Assembly (NCBI RefSeq): GCF_026460985.1
Contig: NZ_JAPKNM010000119.1
Coordinates: 1-62,571, forward strand
Source: Sphingomonas sp.
GTDB taxonomy: Bacteria; Pseudomonadota; Alphaproteobacteria; Sphingomonadales; Sphingomonadaceae
DNA: 62,571 nt
Direction: 5' to 3'
Below, one piece after another: positions 8,829 through 17,548 of the stretch. Made by a program: the position numbers and the translations under genes. Every line of letters starts with the position of its first letter. Position 1 is the stretch's first letter. The notes under the pieces were generated by a model. It did no database searches and had not been told where the DNA came from. It saw only the letters and a list, made by a program, of their open reading frames with translations.

Positions 8829-11800
8829 GTGAGACGGGAGAGTCGGACCCGGGCATTTGCCCAATATGCAGCCCTCGACAATGGCAGCCTCGCTTCCCTC
8901 CTCCTCGGGGTCGGCCTGATATTGATACCCGTCACGGCGAAGGCGCAGACCACTGCGCCCCCGGACGAACCGGCGCCGGCGCAAGCCGCACCGACACTCC
9001 GTTTCTGGGATGGAAGCGATCCCGCGCACCGCGAAAACGGGATCGTCGACGGCGGATCGGGAGTCTGGAGCACGACCGATCCCAGCTGGACCGATGCGAG
9101 CGGCGCCAGCAACGGCCCGATGCAACCCATGCCCGCCTTCGCCGTCTTCCAGGGCGCGCCCGGGACGGTGACGATCGACGCTTCGCAAGGCGTTCCGTCG
9201 GTCACCGGTATGCAGTTCCTGACCGACGGCTATCGCCTCACCGGCGGGAAGCTGCAGCTCGACGGCGGCGCCTTTACGTCGATCCGCCCCGGCCAGGGCG
9301 TGACCACGCGGATCGACGCCGAGCTGACCGGCGGCAGCGGCCTGTTGTTCAACGATTTCGGCACGCTGATCCTGACCGGCGACAACAGCTATACCGGCGG
9401 CACGCGCGTCGATGCCGGCACGCTGATCGGCAACACCCGCTCGATCCGCGGCACGCTGGAGAATGGCGGTATCGTGATCTTCGACCAGCAGGAGGACGGC
9501 GTCTTCACCGGCGACATCACCGGGCTGTCCAGCATCTGGGGCTTCATGATCAAGCGCGGCCAGGGCACGCTCACGATCGGCGGCGGCGGGCTCGACTGGC
9601 GCGTCGAGGAAGGGCGGCTCGTCTCGCCCGGTACGAGCCTCAGCGGCAATATCGAGATCGGCAGCGCCGGAAACCTGACGCTCACGAGTCAGGATCCGGG
9701 TGCATGGTCCGTCTATCGCTACGCCCTGTCGGGCAGCGGCGGCTTCGACGTAGCTGGACCCGGCGCATTGGTGCTCGCCGGTCAATCGAGCGGCTTCACC
9801 GGCCATAGCCGCGTGGAAGCCAGCGCTCTCCGCGTGGACGGCGCGCTCGGCGGGAGCCTCGCGGTCGGCGCCGGCGGCACGCTCTCCGGCACCGGCCAGG
9901 TCGGCGCGGTGACGGTCGGCTCCGGCGGGCATCTGGTGGGCGCGGGCGGGAGCACGCTCACGCTCTCTAGCCTGGCACTGGGCTCCGGCGCGACGGTCGA
10001 CGTCGCCTTCACCGGGACGGACGCCCCGACGCTGTTCGCGGTGAGCAGCGATCTGACGCTCGACGGCACGCTCAATGTCGGCGGCCGCGAACCGCTCGAC
10101 GAAGGCATCTATCGGCTGTTCAGCTATGGCGGACAGCTGACCGACAACGGGCTGGCGATCGGTACGCTGCCGACCGGCCAGGGAAGCGGCACGCTTTCGG
10201 TCCAGACCGCGACCCCGGGGCAAGTGAACGTCGTGTCCGCAAGTGGAACGCGCCCACTCCGCTTCTGGGACGGCGGCGATGCGACGCGCTACGCCAATGG
10301 CGCCATCGATGGCGGCTCCGGCACCTGGCGAAATGGCGGCGCGAGCTGGACCGGCGCGGACGGTGCCGCCAACGGCTCTGCCGGCCCGGGAGACTTCGCC
10401 GTATTCGCGGGGCAAGGCGGACATGTCCTGCTCGACGACGGCAACGGCGCGATCTCGACCGGCGGGATGCAGTTCGCGACGTCGGGCTATGTGCTGTCGG
10501 GCGACACGCTGACGCTCGCCGGCGGCCAGCACACCGTGATCCGCGTCGGCGACGGCAGCGCCGCCTCGTCGGGCATGACCGCCGAGATCGCCGCCCGGAT
10601 CACGGGCACCAGCTACCTCGTCAAGCGCGACGCCGGCACGCTGATCCTGTCGGGCGACAATGATTACATACTCGGCATCCAGGTCGAGGCTGGCACGCTG
10701 ATCGGCAATGCGCGCTCGATCCGCGGCGACCTCTCCAATGCCGGAACCGTGATCTTCGACCAGCAGGAGAACGGGAAGTTCAAGAGCGGCATCACACCGC
10801 TCGACGGCGTTGCGGGCACGGTACTGAAGCGCGGGAGCGGCGACCTGACCTTGACCGCCACGAGCACGCTCGACTGGACCATCGAGCAGGGCCGCGTGCT
10901 CACCAACGCGGCGCGCTTCACAGGCGATGCAGCGCTCCGCTCGGGCGGCACGATCGAGTTCGCGAGCGCCACCGACACGCGTTATCTCGGCACGCTTTCG
11001 GGCACCGGCCGCCTGGTCAAGGCAGGCGCAGGCGACTTGGCACTGGGCACGAATTCGCAAGGCTTCACGGGCGAGACGCTGGTCCGCGCCGGCTCGTTGA
11101 CGGTCGAGGGTGCGATCCGGGGCCGGCTGACGGTCGCGGCCGATGCCGCGCTCGCCGGTCATGGCAGCCTGGGTTCGGTCCGCGTGGACCCGGGCGGCCG
11201 CATCGCGCCCGGCCCGTCGATCCGCACGCTCACGGTCACCGGCGATCTCGTGATCGCGCCGGGCGCGCGCTACGAAGTGGAGGTCGATCCGACAGGCACC
11301 GCGAGCGATCGCATCGACGTGCTCGGCACCGCGACTTTGGGCGGCACCGTCGCGCATATCGGCGCCAGCGGCACCTATCGCCCGAGTGCGACCTACACGA
11401 TCCTTACCGCGCAGGGCGGGATCCAGGGCCGGTTCGACAATGTCACCTCGACCTACGCCTTCCTGACGCCGAGCCTCGGCTATACGGCGAACGCCGTCAC
11501 TTTGGTGCTCGATCGCAACGACGTGCATTTCGATCAGGTCGCGGTCACCGCCAATCAGCGCGCGGCCGGCTCGGCGGTGGAGGCACTGGCGTCGGGCAAC
11601 GGCGCCTATGACGCGGTGGTCACCGCCGATGCGGCCGGCGCCCGCCAGGCGTTCGACAGCCTTTCGGGCGAGTTCCATGCCTCGCTGCGCACCGCTTTGG
11701 TCGAAGGCAGCCGGCTTTCGCGCGAGGCGACGCTCGAACGATTGCGCGCCCGCCGCGACGCTCCCGGCCTCGCCATCTGGGGACAGGCGCTCGATTCCTC

Positions 11801-12575
11801 ACGACGCTGGGGCGGCAATGCCAGCGTGGCCAGGCTCGCCCAGGACACCAGTGGCGCGCTGGCCGGGGTCGAGGCGCAAGCACCCAGCGGCCTGCGCATC
11901 GGCATGCTCGGCGGCCATCATCGCGACGAGTTGCGCGGGCGCGGCAATGCCGACGTAGATAGCTACCACGCCGGCGCCTATGCCGGCGGAACGATCGGCG
12001 CGCTCGCACTCGGCGGCGGGCTGATGCTCGGCTGGCAGGACGTGGCGGCGCGGCGCCTGGTGGCGTTCGGCGAGTTCCAGGAGGGCGTGCATGCGCGCTA
12101 TCGCGCTTCGACCCTGCAGGCCTTCGGCGAAGCGGCCTGGCGCATCGATTTCGCGCGCGGCAGGCTCGAACCCTTTGCCGGCCTCACCCATGTCGCGCTC
12201 AAGGTCGGCGGCGGCCGCGAGGCCGGCGGTGGCGCCGCGCTCGAGCTCGCGCGCGATTCGATGCGCACCAGCTACACGACCCTGGGCCTTCGCGGACAGA
12301 CCGCCCTTCCGCTGGGCGACCGCACGCTCTCGCTCCGCGCGTCGGCGGGCTGGCAGCATGCGTTCGGCGATCGAACCGGCATGGTCGACGCCGCGCTCGG
12401 CGGGAGGCGGTTCGTCGTCTCGGGCGTACCGATCGCGCAGGACAGCCTGGTCGGCGAGCTGGGACTCGACGCCGCGCTGGCCCCCGCCTTGCGCTTCAAC
12501 CTGGGCTATAGCGGCGCCCTTTCGCGCAACGCGCAGGACCACATGGCACGCGCCGCGCTGACCTGGTCGTTCTAG
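8829..12575 (+). CDS. Autotransporter outer-membrane beta-barrel protein with duplicated passenger
   Basis: Type V secreted surface protein of about 1248 residues. The signal peptide ends near AKA-QT (residue 40). The passenger has two related halves. Each starts with an LRFWDG-D...DGGSG-W module (near residues 56 and 475) and continues with the autotransporter beta-strand repeat (LTGDNSYTGGTRVDAGTLIGN and a close copy). This predicts a right-handed beta-helix. The last 270 residues, from about GLAIWGQALDSSRR, form the barrel, which ends in the classic terminal Phe (LTWSF). The start is the GTG at 8829, preceded by AAAAGGGGAGA; an in-frame TTG at 8772 is less likely. Its function is unknown; adhesion is a guess. 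Confidence 0.93.
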   Translation: MRRESRTRAFAQYAALDNGSLASLLLGVGLILIPVTAKAQTTAPPDEPAPAQAAPTLRFWDGSDPAHRENGIVDGGSGVWSTTDPSWTDASGASNGPMQPMPAFAVFQGAPGTVTIDASQGVPSVTGMQFLTDGYRLTGGKLQLDGGAFTSIRPGQGVTTRIDAELTGGSGLLFNDFGTLILTGDNSYTGGTRVDAGTLIGNTRSIRGTLENGGIVIFDQQEDGVFTGDITGLSSIWGFMIKRGQGTLTIGGGGLDWRVEEGRLVSPGTSLSGNIEIGSAGNLTLTSQDPGAWSVYRYALSGSGGFDVAGPGALVLAGQSSGFTGHSRVEASALRVDGALGGSLAVGAGGTLSGTGQVGAVTVGSGGHLVGAGGSTLTLSSLALGSGATVDVAFTGTDAPTLFAVSSDLTLDGTLNVGGREPLDEGIYRLFSYGGQLTDNGLAIGTLPTGQGSGTLSVQTATPGQVNVVSASGTRPLRFWDGGDATRYANGAIDGGSGTWRNGGASWTGADGAANGSAGPGDFAVFAGQGGHVLLDDGNGAISTGGMQFATSGYVLSGDTLTLAGGQHTVIRVGDGSAASSGMTAEIAARITGTSYLVKRDAGTLILSGDNDYILGIQVEAGTLIGNARSIRGDLSNAGTVIFDQQENGKFKSGITPLDGVAGTVLKRGSGDLTLTATSTLDWTIEQGRVLTNAARFTGDAALRSGGTIEFASATDTRYLGTLSGTGRLVKAGAGDLALGTNSQGFTGETLVRAGSLTVEGAIRGRLTVAADAALAGHGSLGSVRVDPGGRIAPGPSIRTLTVTGDLVIAPGARYEVEVDPTGTASDRIDVLGTATLGGTVAHIGASGTYRPSATYTILTAQGGIQGRFDNVTSTYAFLTPSLGYTANAVTLVLDRNDVHFDQVAVTANQRAAGSAVEALASGNGAYDAVVTADAAGARQAFDSLSGEFHASLRTALVEGSRLSREATLERLRARRDAPGLAIWGQALDSSRRWGGNASVARLAQDTSGALAGVEAQAPSGLRIGMLGGHHRDELRGRGNADVDSYHAGAYAGGTIGALALGGGLMLGWQDVAARRLVAFGEFQEGVHARYRASTLQAFGEAAWRIDFARGRLEPFAGLTHVALKVGGGREAGGGAALELARDSMRTSYTTLGLRGQTALPLGDRTLSLRASAGWQHAFGDRTGMVDAALGGRRFVVSGVPIAQDSLVGELGLDAALAPALRFNLGYSGALSRNAQDHMARAALTWSF

Positions 12576-12676
12576 GGCAGCCGCCCCTCCCCGCGAGCGC
12601 CGGATCATCCGTGAAGTACCGGATTCCGGCACCGTGGCCCTGAGGATCAGATGACGCCAGCCATGGGAGACAGGCA

Positions 12677-12811
12677 ATGTCGTCGATCCTCAATTCAGAC
12701 CCCCTGCCGCCGCGCGATTCCCGCCCGAGCCGCGCCCTCATCGGAGTCTGGCTCCTCCTGATCATGCTCCTGTTCGTTACGACGGTCGTCTTCCTGCAAA
12801 GCCAGACCTGA
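12677..12811 (+). CDS. Small single-pass membrane protein (44 aa)
   Basis: An ATG at 12677 with GGGAGA upstream opens a 44-residue frame that starts MSSILNSDPLPPRDSRPSR. The protein then has a hydrophobic stretch of about 21 residues (LIGVWLLLIMLLFVTTVVFL) and a short polar end (QSQT). Third codon positions are mostly G or C. The ribosome-binding site plus the positively charged flank and single transmembrane helix make a real gene plausible. Its function is unknown. It sits between the autotransporter and dut. Confidence 0.6.
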   Translation: MSSILNSDPLPPRDSRPSRALIGVWLLLIMLLFVTTVVFLQSQT

Positions 12812-13070
12812 GCGGCGGCCCTTCCCGGCCACGCGTGCGCGGACGGCCGTCGCCGGCACTGGGATCGCTGTTGAAATCCTCGCCGGGATTGCCGCCGCCG
12901 GCACCCGAGCCGGAACCATGGACCGCGCCCGTCTCCGGATCGAAGAATGCGCGCCGCCCATTCTCGGGCGGCAAACGCCCGAGCGGCGACCGGCGATCCA
13001 GCCGGGTTGCGGGGCCCGTCGCCAGGCGGTAGCGCGGAGAGCGATACGTACGAGGAGCCGACGTGAGCAA
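12777..13070 (-). CDS. Possible small Gly-rich protein, start uncertain
   Basis: A minus-strand frame of up to 97 codons encodes a segment with FDPETGAVHGSGSGAGGG followed by NPGEDFNSDPSAGDG. This acidic, Gly-rich pattern looks more like a small sphingomonad hypothetical protein than random antisense translation. Against it, the only early start is a TTG at 13070 without a clear ribosome-binding site. The frame also overlaps both the 44-aa gene (35 bp) and the first codons of dut. A shorter product from an internal TTG (about 65 residues) is possible. Confidence 0.33.
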   Translation of the reverse strand: MLTSAPRTYRSPRYRLATGPATRLDRRSPLGRLPPENGRRAFFDPETGAVHGSGSGAGGGNPGEDFNSDPSAGDGRPRTRGREGPPLRSGFAGRRPS

Positions 13071-13533
13071 GCCGAAGATCGAATTGCGGGTATTGGATGA
13101 GCGGATCCATGAATGGGGCTTGCCGCGCTACCACACGGAAATGTCGGCAGGCATCGACTTGTATGCCTGCCTCGGCGAACCGATGCGGATCGAACCCCAG
13201 GCACCGGCGGTGCTCATTCCATCCGGGATCGCCATGCTGATGAACGACCCTCACATGGTCGGGTTTCTTCTGGCCCGGTCGGGCTTGGGGCACAAGAAGG
13301 GCCTGATACTCGGGCAATCCGTCGGCACCATCGACGCCGACTACGCCAATGAGATATTCATCAGCGCCTGGCTGAGGACCCCTCCCGGCAGCGAACCCTT
13401 GGTCGTCAATCCCGGAGATCGCATCGCGCAGCTCGTTTTCGTGCCCATTCTGCGCCCGACGTTCGAGGTCGTCTCCGAGTTTTCCTCGATCACCGGCCGT
13501 GGCTTGGGGGGCTTCGGATCGACCGGCCTCTGA
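13063..13533 (+). CDS. dut: dUTP diphosphatase (dUTPase)
   Basis: The enzyme hydrolyses dUTP to dUMP and pyrophosphate, which keeps uracil out of DNA and supplies thymidylate synthesis. All five motifs of the trimeric family are present in 156 residues: AGIDLYA (1), ARSGLG (2), GTIDADYANEI with the catalytic Asp (3), GDRIAQLVF (4), and GRGLGGFGSTG (5). The region after motif 3 (FISAWLRT) is closer to the E. coli type than to the form I would expect in sphingomonads. The GTG start follows CGAGGAG. Confidence 0.92.
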   Translation: MSKPKIELRVLDERIHEWGLPRYHTEMSAGIDLYACLGEPMRIEPQAPAVLIPSGIAMLMNDPHMVGFLLARSGLGHKKGLILGQSVGTIDADYANEIFISAWLRTPPGSEPLVVNPGDRIAQLVFVPILRPTFEVVSEFSSITGRGLGGFGSTGL

Positions 13534-13568
13534 GTCGGTCCGTCGCAGACGGCTTCCCGGGCGGTTAC

Positions 13569-13597
13569 GATCGAGGGCTTGAGAAACTCCCTCGATC
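13569..13597. other. Inverted repeat downstream of dut
   Basis: GATCGAGGG and CCCTCGATC form a 9-bp stem with an 11-nt loop, 35 bp after the dut stop. There is no T run on either side, so it is not a classical intrinsic terminator. It may still stabilise the 3' end of the dut message. Confidence 0.3.
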
Positions 13598-13699
13598 ACC
13601 CGAATTGAGTGTAGCGGGAAGCGATCCCGGAAAGGAACTTCCGATGGCATCGAAAGGCCAGACCATGAGAGGAGCCGACGGCTTCGGCTCCACCGGAAT

Positions 13700-14071
13700 G
13701 TGATCGCATCCCTCGCCCTTGCCGCGGCGCTGCAGACGGCCGCGATCGATTGGAACGGGCTCGCCCCGCTGCCCTTCCGTGCCCCGCCTATCATCACGCC
13801 CGAGATGCGCGCCTTCGTTCAGCGCGAGGCGGTCTCGCGCAAATGCCCGCTGCTCAAGCCGGGCACGCTCGACGTCGAGGTCGCAGTGCTGGTCGACGAA
13901 GCGAACGGCATCCGCACCACCGTGCCTCGCGCGATCCGCTGCCCCACCGTCGAGCAATATGCCGCGGCCCTGGTCGCGAGCTTCGCGCGCAACAACCTCC
14001 TCCCGCGCTCCGGCACCGGGACCGGCCAGATCTGGTATCGTGCGCACCTAAACTTTACCTGGACGCCATGA
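13700..14071 (+). CDS. Small predicted secreted protein
   Basis: This is a 123-residue product with a short hydrophobic N-terminus (MIASLALAAALQTAA) that may be a signal peptide. Two cysteines in similar settings (RKCP and IRCP) could form a disulfide in the periplasm. No family was recognised. The start is a GTG with no strong ribosome-binding site. The stop overlaps the following moeB start by 4 bp (ATGA), so the two are co-translated. Confidence 0.75.
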   Translation: MIASLALAAALQTAAIDWNGLAPLPFRAPPIITPEMRAFVQREAVSRKCPLLKPGTLDVEVAVLVDEANGIRTTVPRAIRCPTVEQYAAALVASFARNNLLPRSGTGTGQIWYRAHLNFTWTP

Positions 14072-14871
14072 GCCTCACCGACGAAGAACTCGAACGCTAT
14101 GCCCGCCACATCGTGCTGCGCGAGCTGGGCGGCGCGGGGCAGGCGCGGTTGAAGGCTAGCCGGGTGTTGGTGATCGGCGCCGGCGGGATCGGTTCGCCCG
14201 CGATCCAGTATCTCGCCGCCGCCGGCATCGGCACGTTGACCATCGTCGACGACGACCGCGTCGACCTCTCCAACCTCCAGCGCCAGACCTTGTTCGGCAC
14301 CGACGATATCGGCCGGCCGAAGGTCACCGCCGCCGCCACGCGCGTCGCGGGACTGAACCCCGATGTCGAAGTGCGCGCCTGGCAGCAGCGGATCGATGGC
14401 GGCAACATCGACGCGCATGTGCGCGGCAGCGACGTCGTCCTCGACGGTTCGGACAATTTCGCCACGCGGCTGGCGGTCGCCGATGCTGCGCTACGCCACC
14501 GCGTCCCCCTGGTCGCCGCCGCGGTCGCCGAGTTCGAGGGCCAGCTCGGCACCTTCCGCGGATGGGAAGCCGACAAGCCGTGCTACCGCTGCTTCGTCGG
14601 CGGCAACCCCGAACGGCCCGAGGCGACTTGCGCAGAACAGGGCGTGCTCGGCGCGCTCACCGGAGTGATGGGCAGCCTCGCCGCGCTCGAGGCGATCCGC
14701 GCCTGTGCGCCCTTCGGCGAGGATAGTGCGGGCAAGTTGCTGCTGGTCGATGCGCTGTCGCTGCGCTTCCGCACGCTCGCCCTGCCCAAGGATCCGGGCT
14801 GCGCGGCCTGTTCAGGTCTTCAGATGGTGTCGAGCTCCAACGGAACCATACCCCAGCCGTCGAATGCATAG
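14068..14871 (+). CDS. moeB: MoeB/ThiF-family adenylyltransferase (HesA/MoeB/ThiF)
   Basis: The enzyme adenylates the C-terminal Gly-Gly of a ubiquitin-like sulfur carrier (MoaD or ThiS) in molybdopterin or thiamin synthesis. The 267-residue protein has the Rossmann ATP loop VIGAGGIGSPAIQYLAAAGIG near residue 32, DDDRVDLSNLQRQ near residue 63, the adenylation motif GSDNFATR, and zinc cysteine pairs CYRC and CAAC. The last 17 residues after CAAC are an unusual tail that runs into a convergent small ORF. MoeB versus ThiF cannot be decided from sequence alone. Confidence 0.92.
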   Translation: MSLTDEELERYARHIVLRELGGAGQARLKASRVLVIGAGGIGSPAIQYLAAAGIGTLTIVDDDRVDLSNLQRQTLFGTDDIGRPKVTAAATRVAGLNPDVEVRAWQQRIDGGNIDAHVRGSDVVLDGSDNFATRLAVADAALRHRVPLVAAAVAEFEGQLGTFRGWEADKPCYRCFVGGNPERPEATCAEQGVLGALTGVMGSLAALEAIRACAPFGEDSAGKLLLVDALSLRFRTLALPKDPGCAACSGLQMVSSSNGTIPQPSNA

Positions 14872-14969
14872 ACTTTCGGCTCGACCGCCAATTCCTGCGG
14901 CCGGCTGGCTTCCGGCTCCGCCGCATGTGGTTCGGCGGCGGCGTTCTCGTCCCTCTGCGGCTCTTTCAC
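14820..14969 (-). CDS. Small hypothetical protein (49 aa)
   Basis: A GTG at 14969, with GGGAG 8 nt upstream, opens a 49-codon minus-strand frame. The product is acidic and Ala/Pro/Glu-rich at first (KEPQRDENAAAEP) and ends in an aromatic, ordered-looking segment, VYAFDGWGMVPLELDTI. GC at third codon positions is high, as in real genes here. It overlaps the 3' end of moeB by 52 bp in convergent orientation. No family is known to me. Confidence 0.5.
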   Translation of the reverse strand: MKEPQRDENAAAEPHAAEPEASRPQELAVEPKVYAFDGWGMVPLELDTI

Positions 14970-15135
14970 GGCCGTAACTCCCTGAGTCGATGGCGCAAGT
15001 TAACGCAAATTTCACCCTGTTGGGAGTCGGCGAAGAATAGTCATCCTTGACACTTTATCGCTCTATCGCTGAGCGGCTGGTAACCTTTAGAGATTAGCCG
15101 GGCCGGGAGCGGTTCAATTCAGCGGGCGGGAGTAT

Positions 15136-16146
15136 ATGGCGAACAACGGCAAGCGGGTTCTAGTCACGGGCTCGGCGGGGTTCATCGGCTTCCACACCTG
15201 CAGCAAGCTGCTCCAACAGGGCGCGACGGTGCTCGGGGTCGACAATTTCTCGGCCTATTACGACGTCGCGCTCAAGGAAGCGCGCACCGACGTCCTCGCC
15301 AACCACGCCGATTTCTCGCTCGCCCGCGTGTCGATCGAGGACGTGGACGCGTTCGGCGAGACTTGGACCGACTTCAAGCCCGATACGGTGATCCATCTCG
15401 CCGCCCAGGCCGGCGTGCGCTATTCGATCGACGAACCGCGCAGCTATATCGGCGCCAACATCATCGGCACGCACAATGTGCTCGAGCTCGCGCGGCACAA
15501 CCCGGTCCGGCACCTGCTCGCCGCCTCGACCAGCTCGGTCTACGGCGCCAACACCGAGATGCCCTTCACCGAGACGCAGCGCACCCAGACGCCGCTCAGC
15601 CTCTACGCCGCCACCAAGGGCGCGACCGAGCTCATGGGCCACAGCTACAGCCATCTGTTCGGCACGCCGATGACCTTCTTCCGCTTCTTCACGGTCTACG
15701 GCCCCTGGGGTCGGCCCGACATGGCGCTGTTCAAGTTCGCCAAGGCCATGCTCGCGGGCGAGCCGATCGACGTCTACAACAACGGCGACATGGTGCGCGA
15801 CTTCACCTACATCGACGACCTCGCCGAATCGATCGTGCGCCTGACCGATGCCGTGCCCGGCCGCGAGCCGGTCGAAGGTGACAGCCTCTCTCCCGTCGCG
15901 CCGTTCCGCTCCGTCAACATCGGCAACGGCCAGCCCACGCCGCTGATGGACTATATCGGCGCGCTCGAGCAGGCGCTCGGCCGCAAGGCGATCAAGAACT
16001 ATCTGCCGATGCAGCAAGGCGACGTGCCCGCGACCGAAGCTTCATCGGACCTGCTCCGGCGGCTCACCGGCTATGCGCCCTCCACCCCGCCGGCAATCGG
16101 CGTCGCGCGCTTCGTCGATTGGTATCTGGAGCATTATCGATCTTGA
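15136..16146 (+). CDS. UDP-glucuronate 4-epimerase
   Basis: Extended SDR enzyme of 336 residues that probably interconverts UDP-glucuronate and UDP-galacturonate (LspL/CapI/WbnF type). It has the NAD-binding GSAGFIGFH near residue 12, the catalytic Ser region STSSVYGAN, the active-site YAATK, and the family motif FFTVYGPWGRPDMALFKF near residue 185. It opens the sugar-nucleotide block and lies 55 bp upstream of a UDP-sugar dehydrogenase. A TTGACA sequence at 15047-15052 might be part of its promoter, but no matching -10 box is clear. Confidence 0.85.
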   Translation: MANNGKRVLVTGSAGFIGFHTCSKLLQQGATVLGVDNFSAYYDVALKEARTDVLANHADFSLARVSIEDVDAFGETWTDFKPDTVIHLAAQAGVRYSIDEPRSYIGANIIGTHNVLELARHNPVRHLLAASTSSVYGANTEMPFTETQRTQTPLSLYAATKGATELMGHSYSHLFGTPMTFFRFFTVYGPWGRPDMALFKFAKAMLAGEPIDVYNNGDMVRDFTYIDDLAESIVRLTDAVPGREPVEGDSLSPVAPFRSVNIGNGQPTPLMDYIGALEQALGRKAIKNYLPMQQGDVPATEASSDLLRRLTGYAPSTPPAIGVARFVDWYLEHYRS

Positions 16147-16157
16147 AACCCCCTGTG

Positions 16158-16188
16158 AGCGATAGCGTGCCGGGAAGGCACCATCGCT
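16158..16188 (+). other. Imperfect hairpin in the leader of the UDP-sugar dehydrogenase
   Basis: AGCGAT...GTGCC pairs with GGCAC...ATCGCT around a GGGAA loop, with an internal bulge. It lies between two co-directional genes, 14 nt before the next ATG. It has no T run and may modulate readthrough or translation. Confidence 0.3.
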
Positions 16189-16201
16189 GACGGGGATCCA
16201 C

Positions 16202-17548
16202 ATGAGTATCGAATGGCCGGCGCACGGACTGAAGCTCCAGGCGCGCATCGAGGGCGGCACCGCGAAGATCGGCGTGATCGGCATGGGCTATGTCGGCCTG
16301 CCGCTCGCCGTCGCCTTCTGCGAGGCGCAGTGCCCGGTGCTCGCATTCGACCTCGACGACGCCAAGATCGAGGCGCTCAAGGCCGGCCAGAGCTACATCA
16401 AGCACATCGAGGGCGACCGGATCGCGCCGCAGGTCGAGGCAGGCCGGCTCGACGCCACCGCCGATCTGGCACGGCTCGGTGAGGCGGACGTGCTGCTGAT
16501 CTGCGTCCCCACGCCGCTGTCGCGCCATCTCGAGCCCGACCTCAAATATGTCGAGGCGACCACCGCGGCGATCGCCAGGACGCTGCGCAAGGGCCAGCTC
16601 GTCATCCTCGAATCGACCACCTATCCCGGCACCACGCGCGAAGTGATGCAGCCGATCCTCGAGGCCGGCGGGCTGGAAGCGGGCAAGGACTTCTTCCTCG
16701 CTTACTCGCCCGAGCGCGAGGATCCGGGCAACCCGACCTATTCGACCACGCAGATCCCCAAGGTGGTCGGCGCCGACGACCAGGTCTCTGCCGATCTCGC
16801 GCTCGCGCTCTATGCCCATGTGGTGCCCAAGACGATCGCGGTTTCCTCGGCGGCGACCGCGGAGGCGGTGAAGATCACCGAGAACGTGTTCCGCGCGGTC
16901 AACATCGCATTGGTCAACGAGCTGAAGCTGATCTTCACCGCGATGGATATCGACGTGTGGGAAGTGATCGACGCGGCCAAGTCCAAGCCGTTCGGCTTCA
17001 TGCCCTTCTATCCGGGGCCGGGCCTGGGCGGTCACTGCATCCCGATCGACCCCTTCTACCTCACCTGGAAGGCGCGCGAGTATAACCAGCACACCAAGTT
17101 CATCGAGCTCGCCGGCCAGATCAACGCCGACATGCCGCAGCATGTGATCCGGGTGATGGCGGACACGCTCGACGCGCGCTTCGGCCGCGGCCTGCGCGGG
17201 GCGCGCGTGCTGGTGCTCGGCGTCGCCTACAAGAAGAATGTCGACGACATCCGCGAAAGCCCCTCGCTTCGCCTGATGGAGATGATCGAGGCGCGCGGCG
17301 CCGTGGCCGACTTCCACGATCCGCATGTCGCCCAGATCAACGGCACCCGCGAGCACCCGACGCTCAATTATCGCCACGGCGTGGCATGGGATCCGGCCGC
17401 GATCGCGGGTTATGACGCAGTGCTGATCGCCACCGATCACGACGCCGTCGACTATGCCGCCTTGGTCGAGGCGGCGCCGCTGGTGATCGACACGCGCAAC
17501 GCCTGCGGCAAGGCCGGGATCGTCAGCGGGAAGGTGGTTCGGGCCTGA
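16202..17548 (+). CDS. UDP-N-acetyl-D-glucosamine 6-dehydrogenase-like (WbpA type)
   Basis: Member of the UDP-glucose/GDP-mannose dehydrogenase family, 448 residues, which oxidises a UDP-HexNAc C6 alcohol to the uronic acid with NAD+. It has the Rossmann motif IGVIGMGYVGLPLA near residue 20. The catalytic cysteine lies in GPGLGGHCIPIDPFYLTWKA near residue 274; this form is typical of WbpA-type UDP-GlcNAc dehydrogenases. The motif YKKNVDDIRESPSL is near residue 342. UDP-GlcNAcA would feed ManNAc(3NAc)A-type sugars, which fits the WbpG/HisH/HisF set further right. UDP-glucose is a less likely substrate. Confidence 0.85.
   Translation: MSIEWPAHGLKLQARIEGGTAKIGVIGMGYVGLPLAVAFCEAQCPVLAFDLDDAKIEALKAGQSYIKHIEGDRIAPQVEAGRLDATADLARLGEADVLLICVPTPLSRHLEPDLKYVEATTAAIARTLRKGQLVILESTTYPGTTREVMQPILEAGGLEAGKDFFLAYSPEREDPGNPTYSTTQIPKVVGADDQVSADLALALYAHVVPKTIAVSSAATAEAVKITENVFRAVNIALVNELKLIFTAMDIDVWEVIDAAKSKPFGFMPFYPGPGLGGHCIPIDPFYLTWKAREYNQHTKFIELAGQINADMPQHVIRVMADTLDARFGRGLRGARVLVLGVAYKKNVDDIRESPSLRLMEMIEARGAVADFHDPHVAQINGTREHPTLNYRHGVAWDPAAIAGYDAVLIATDHDAVDYAALVEAAPLVIDTRNACGKAGIVSGKVVRA

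Noticed and set aside
8751..11678. Minus-strand open frame of 975 codons opposite the autotransporter
   Set aside because: It is antisense to a clear autotransporter gene. Its length comes from high GC content with few stop codons, and the protein has no domain pattern.
15047..15086. Sigma-70-like promoter with TTGACA before the UDP-glucuronate epimerase gene
   Set aside because: The TTGACA is present, but no -10-like hexamer lies 16-18 bp downstream, so it is not listed as a promoter.
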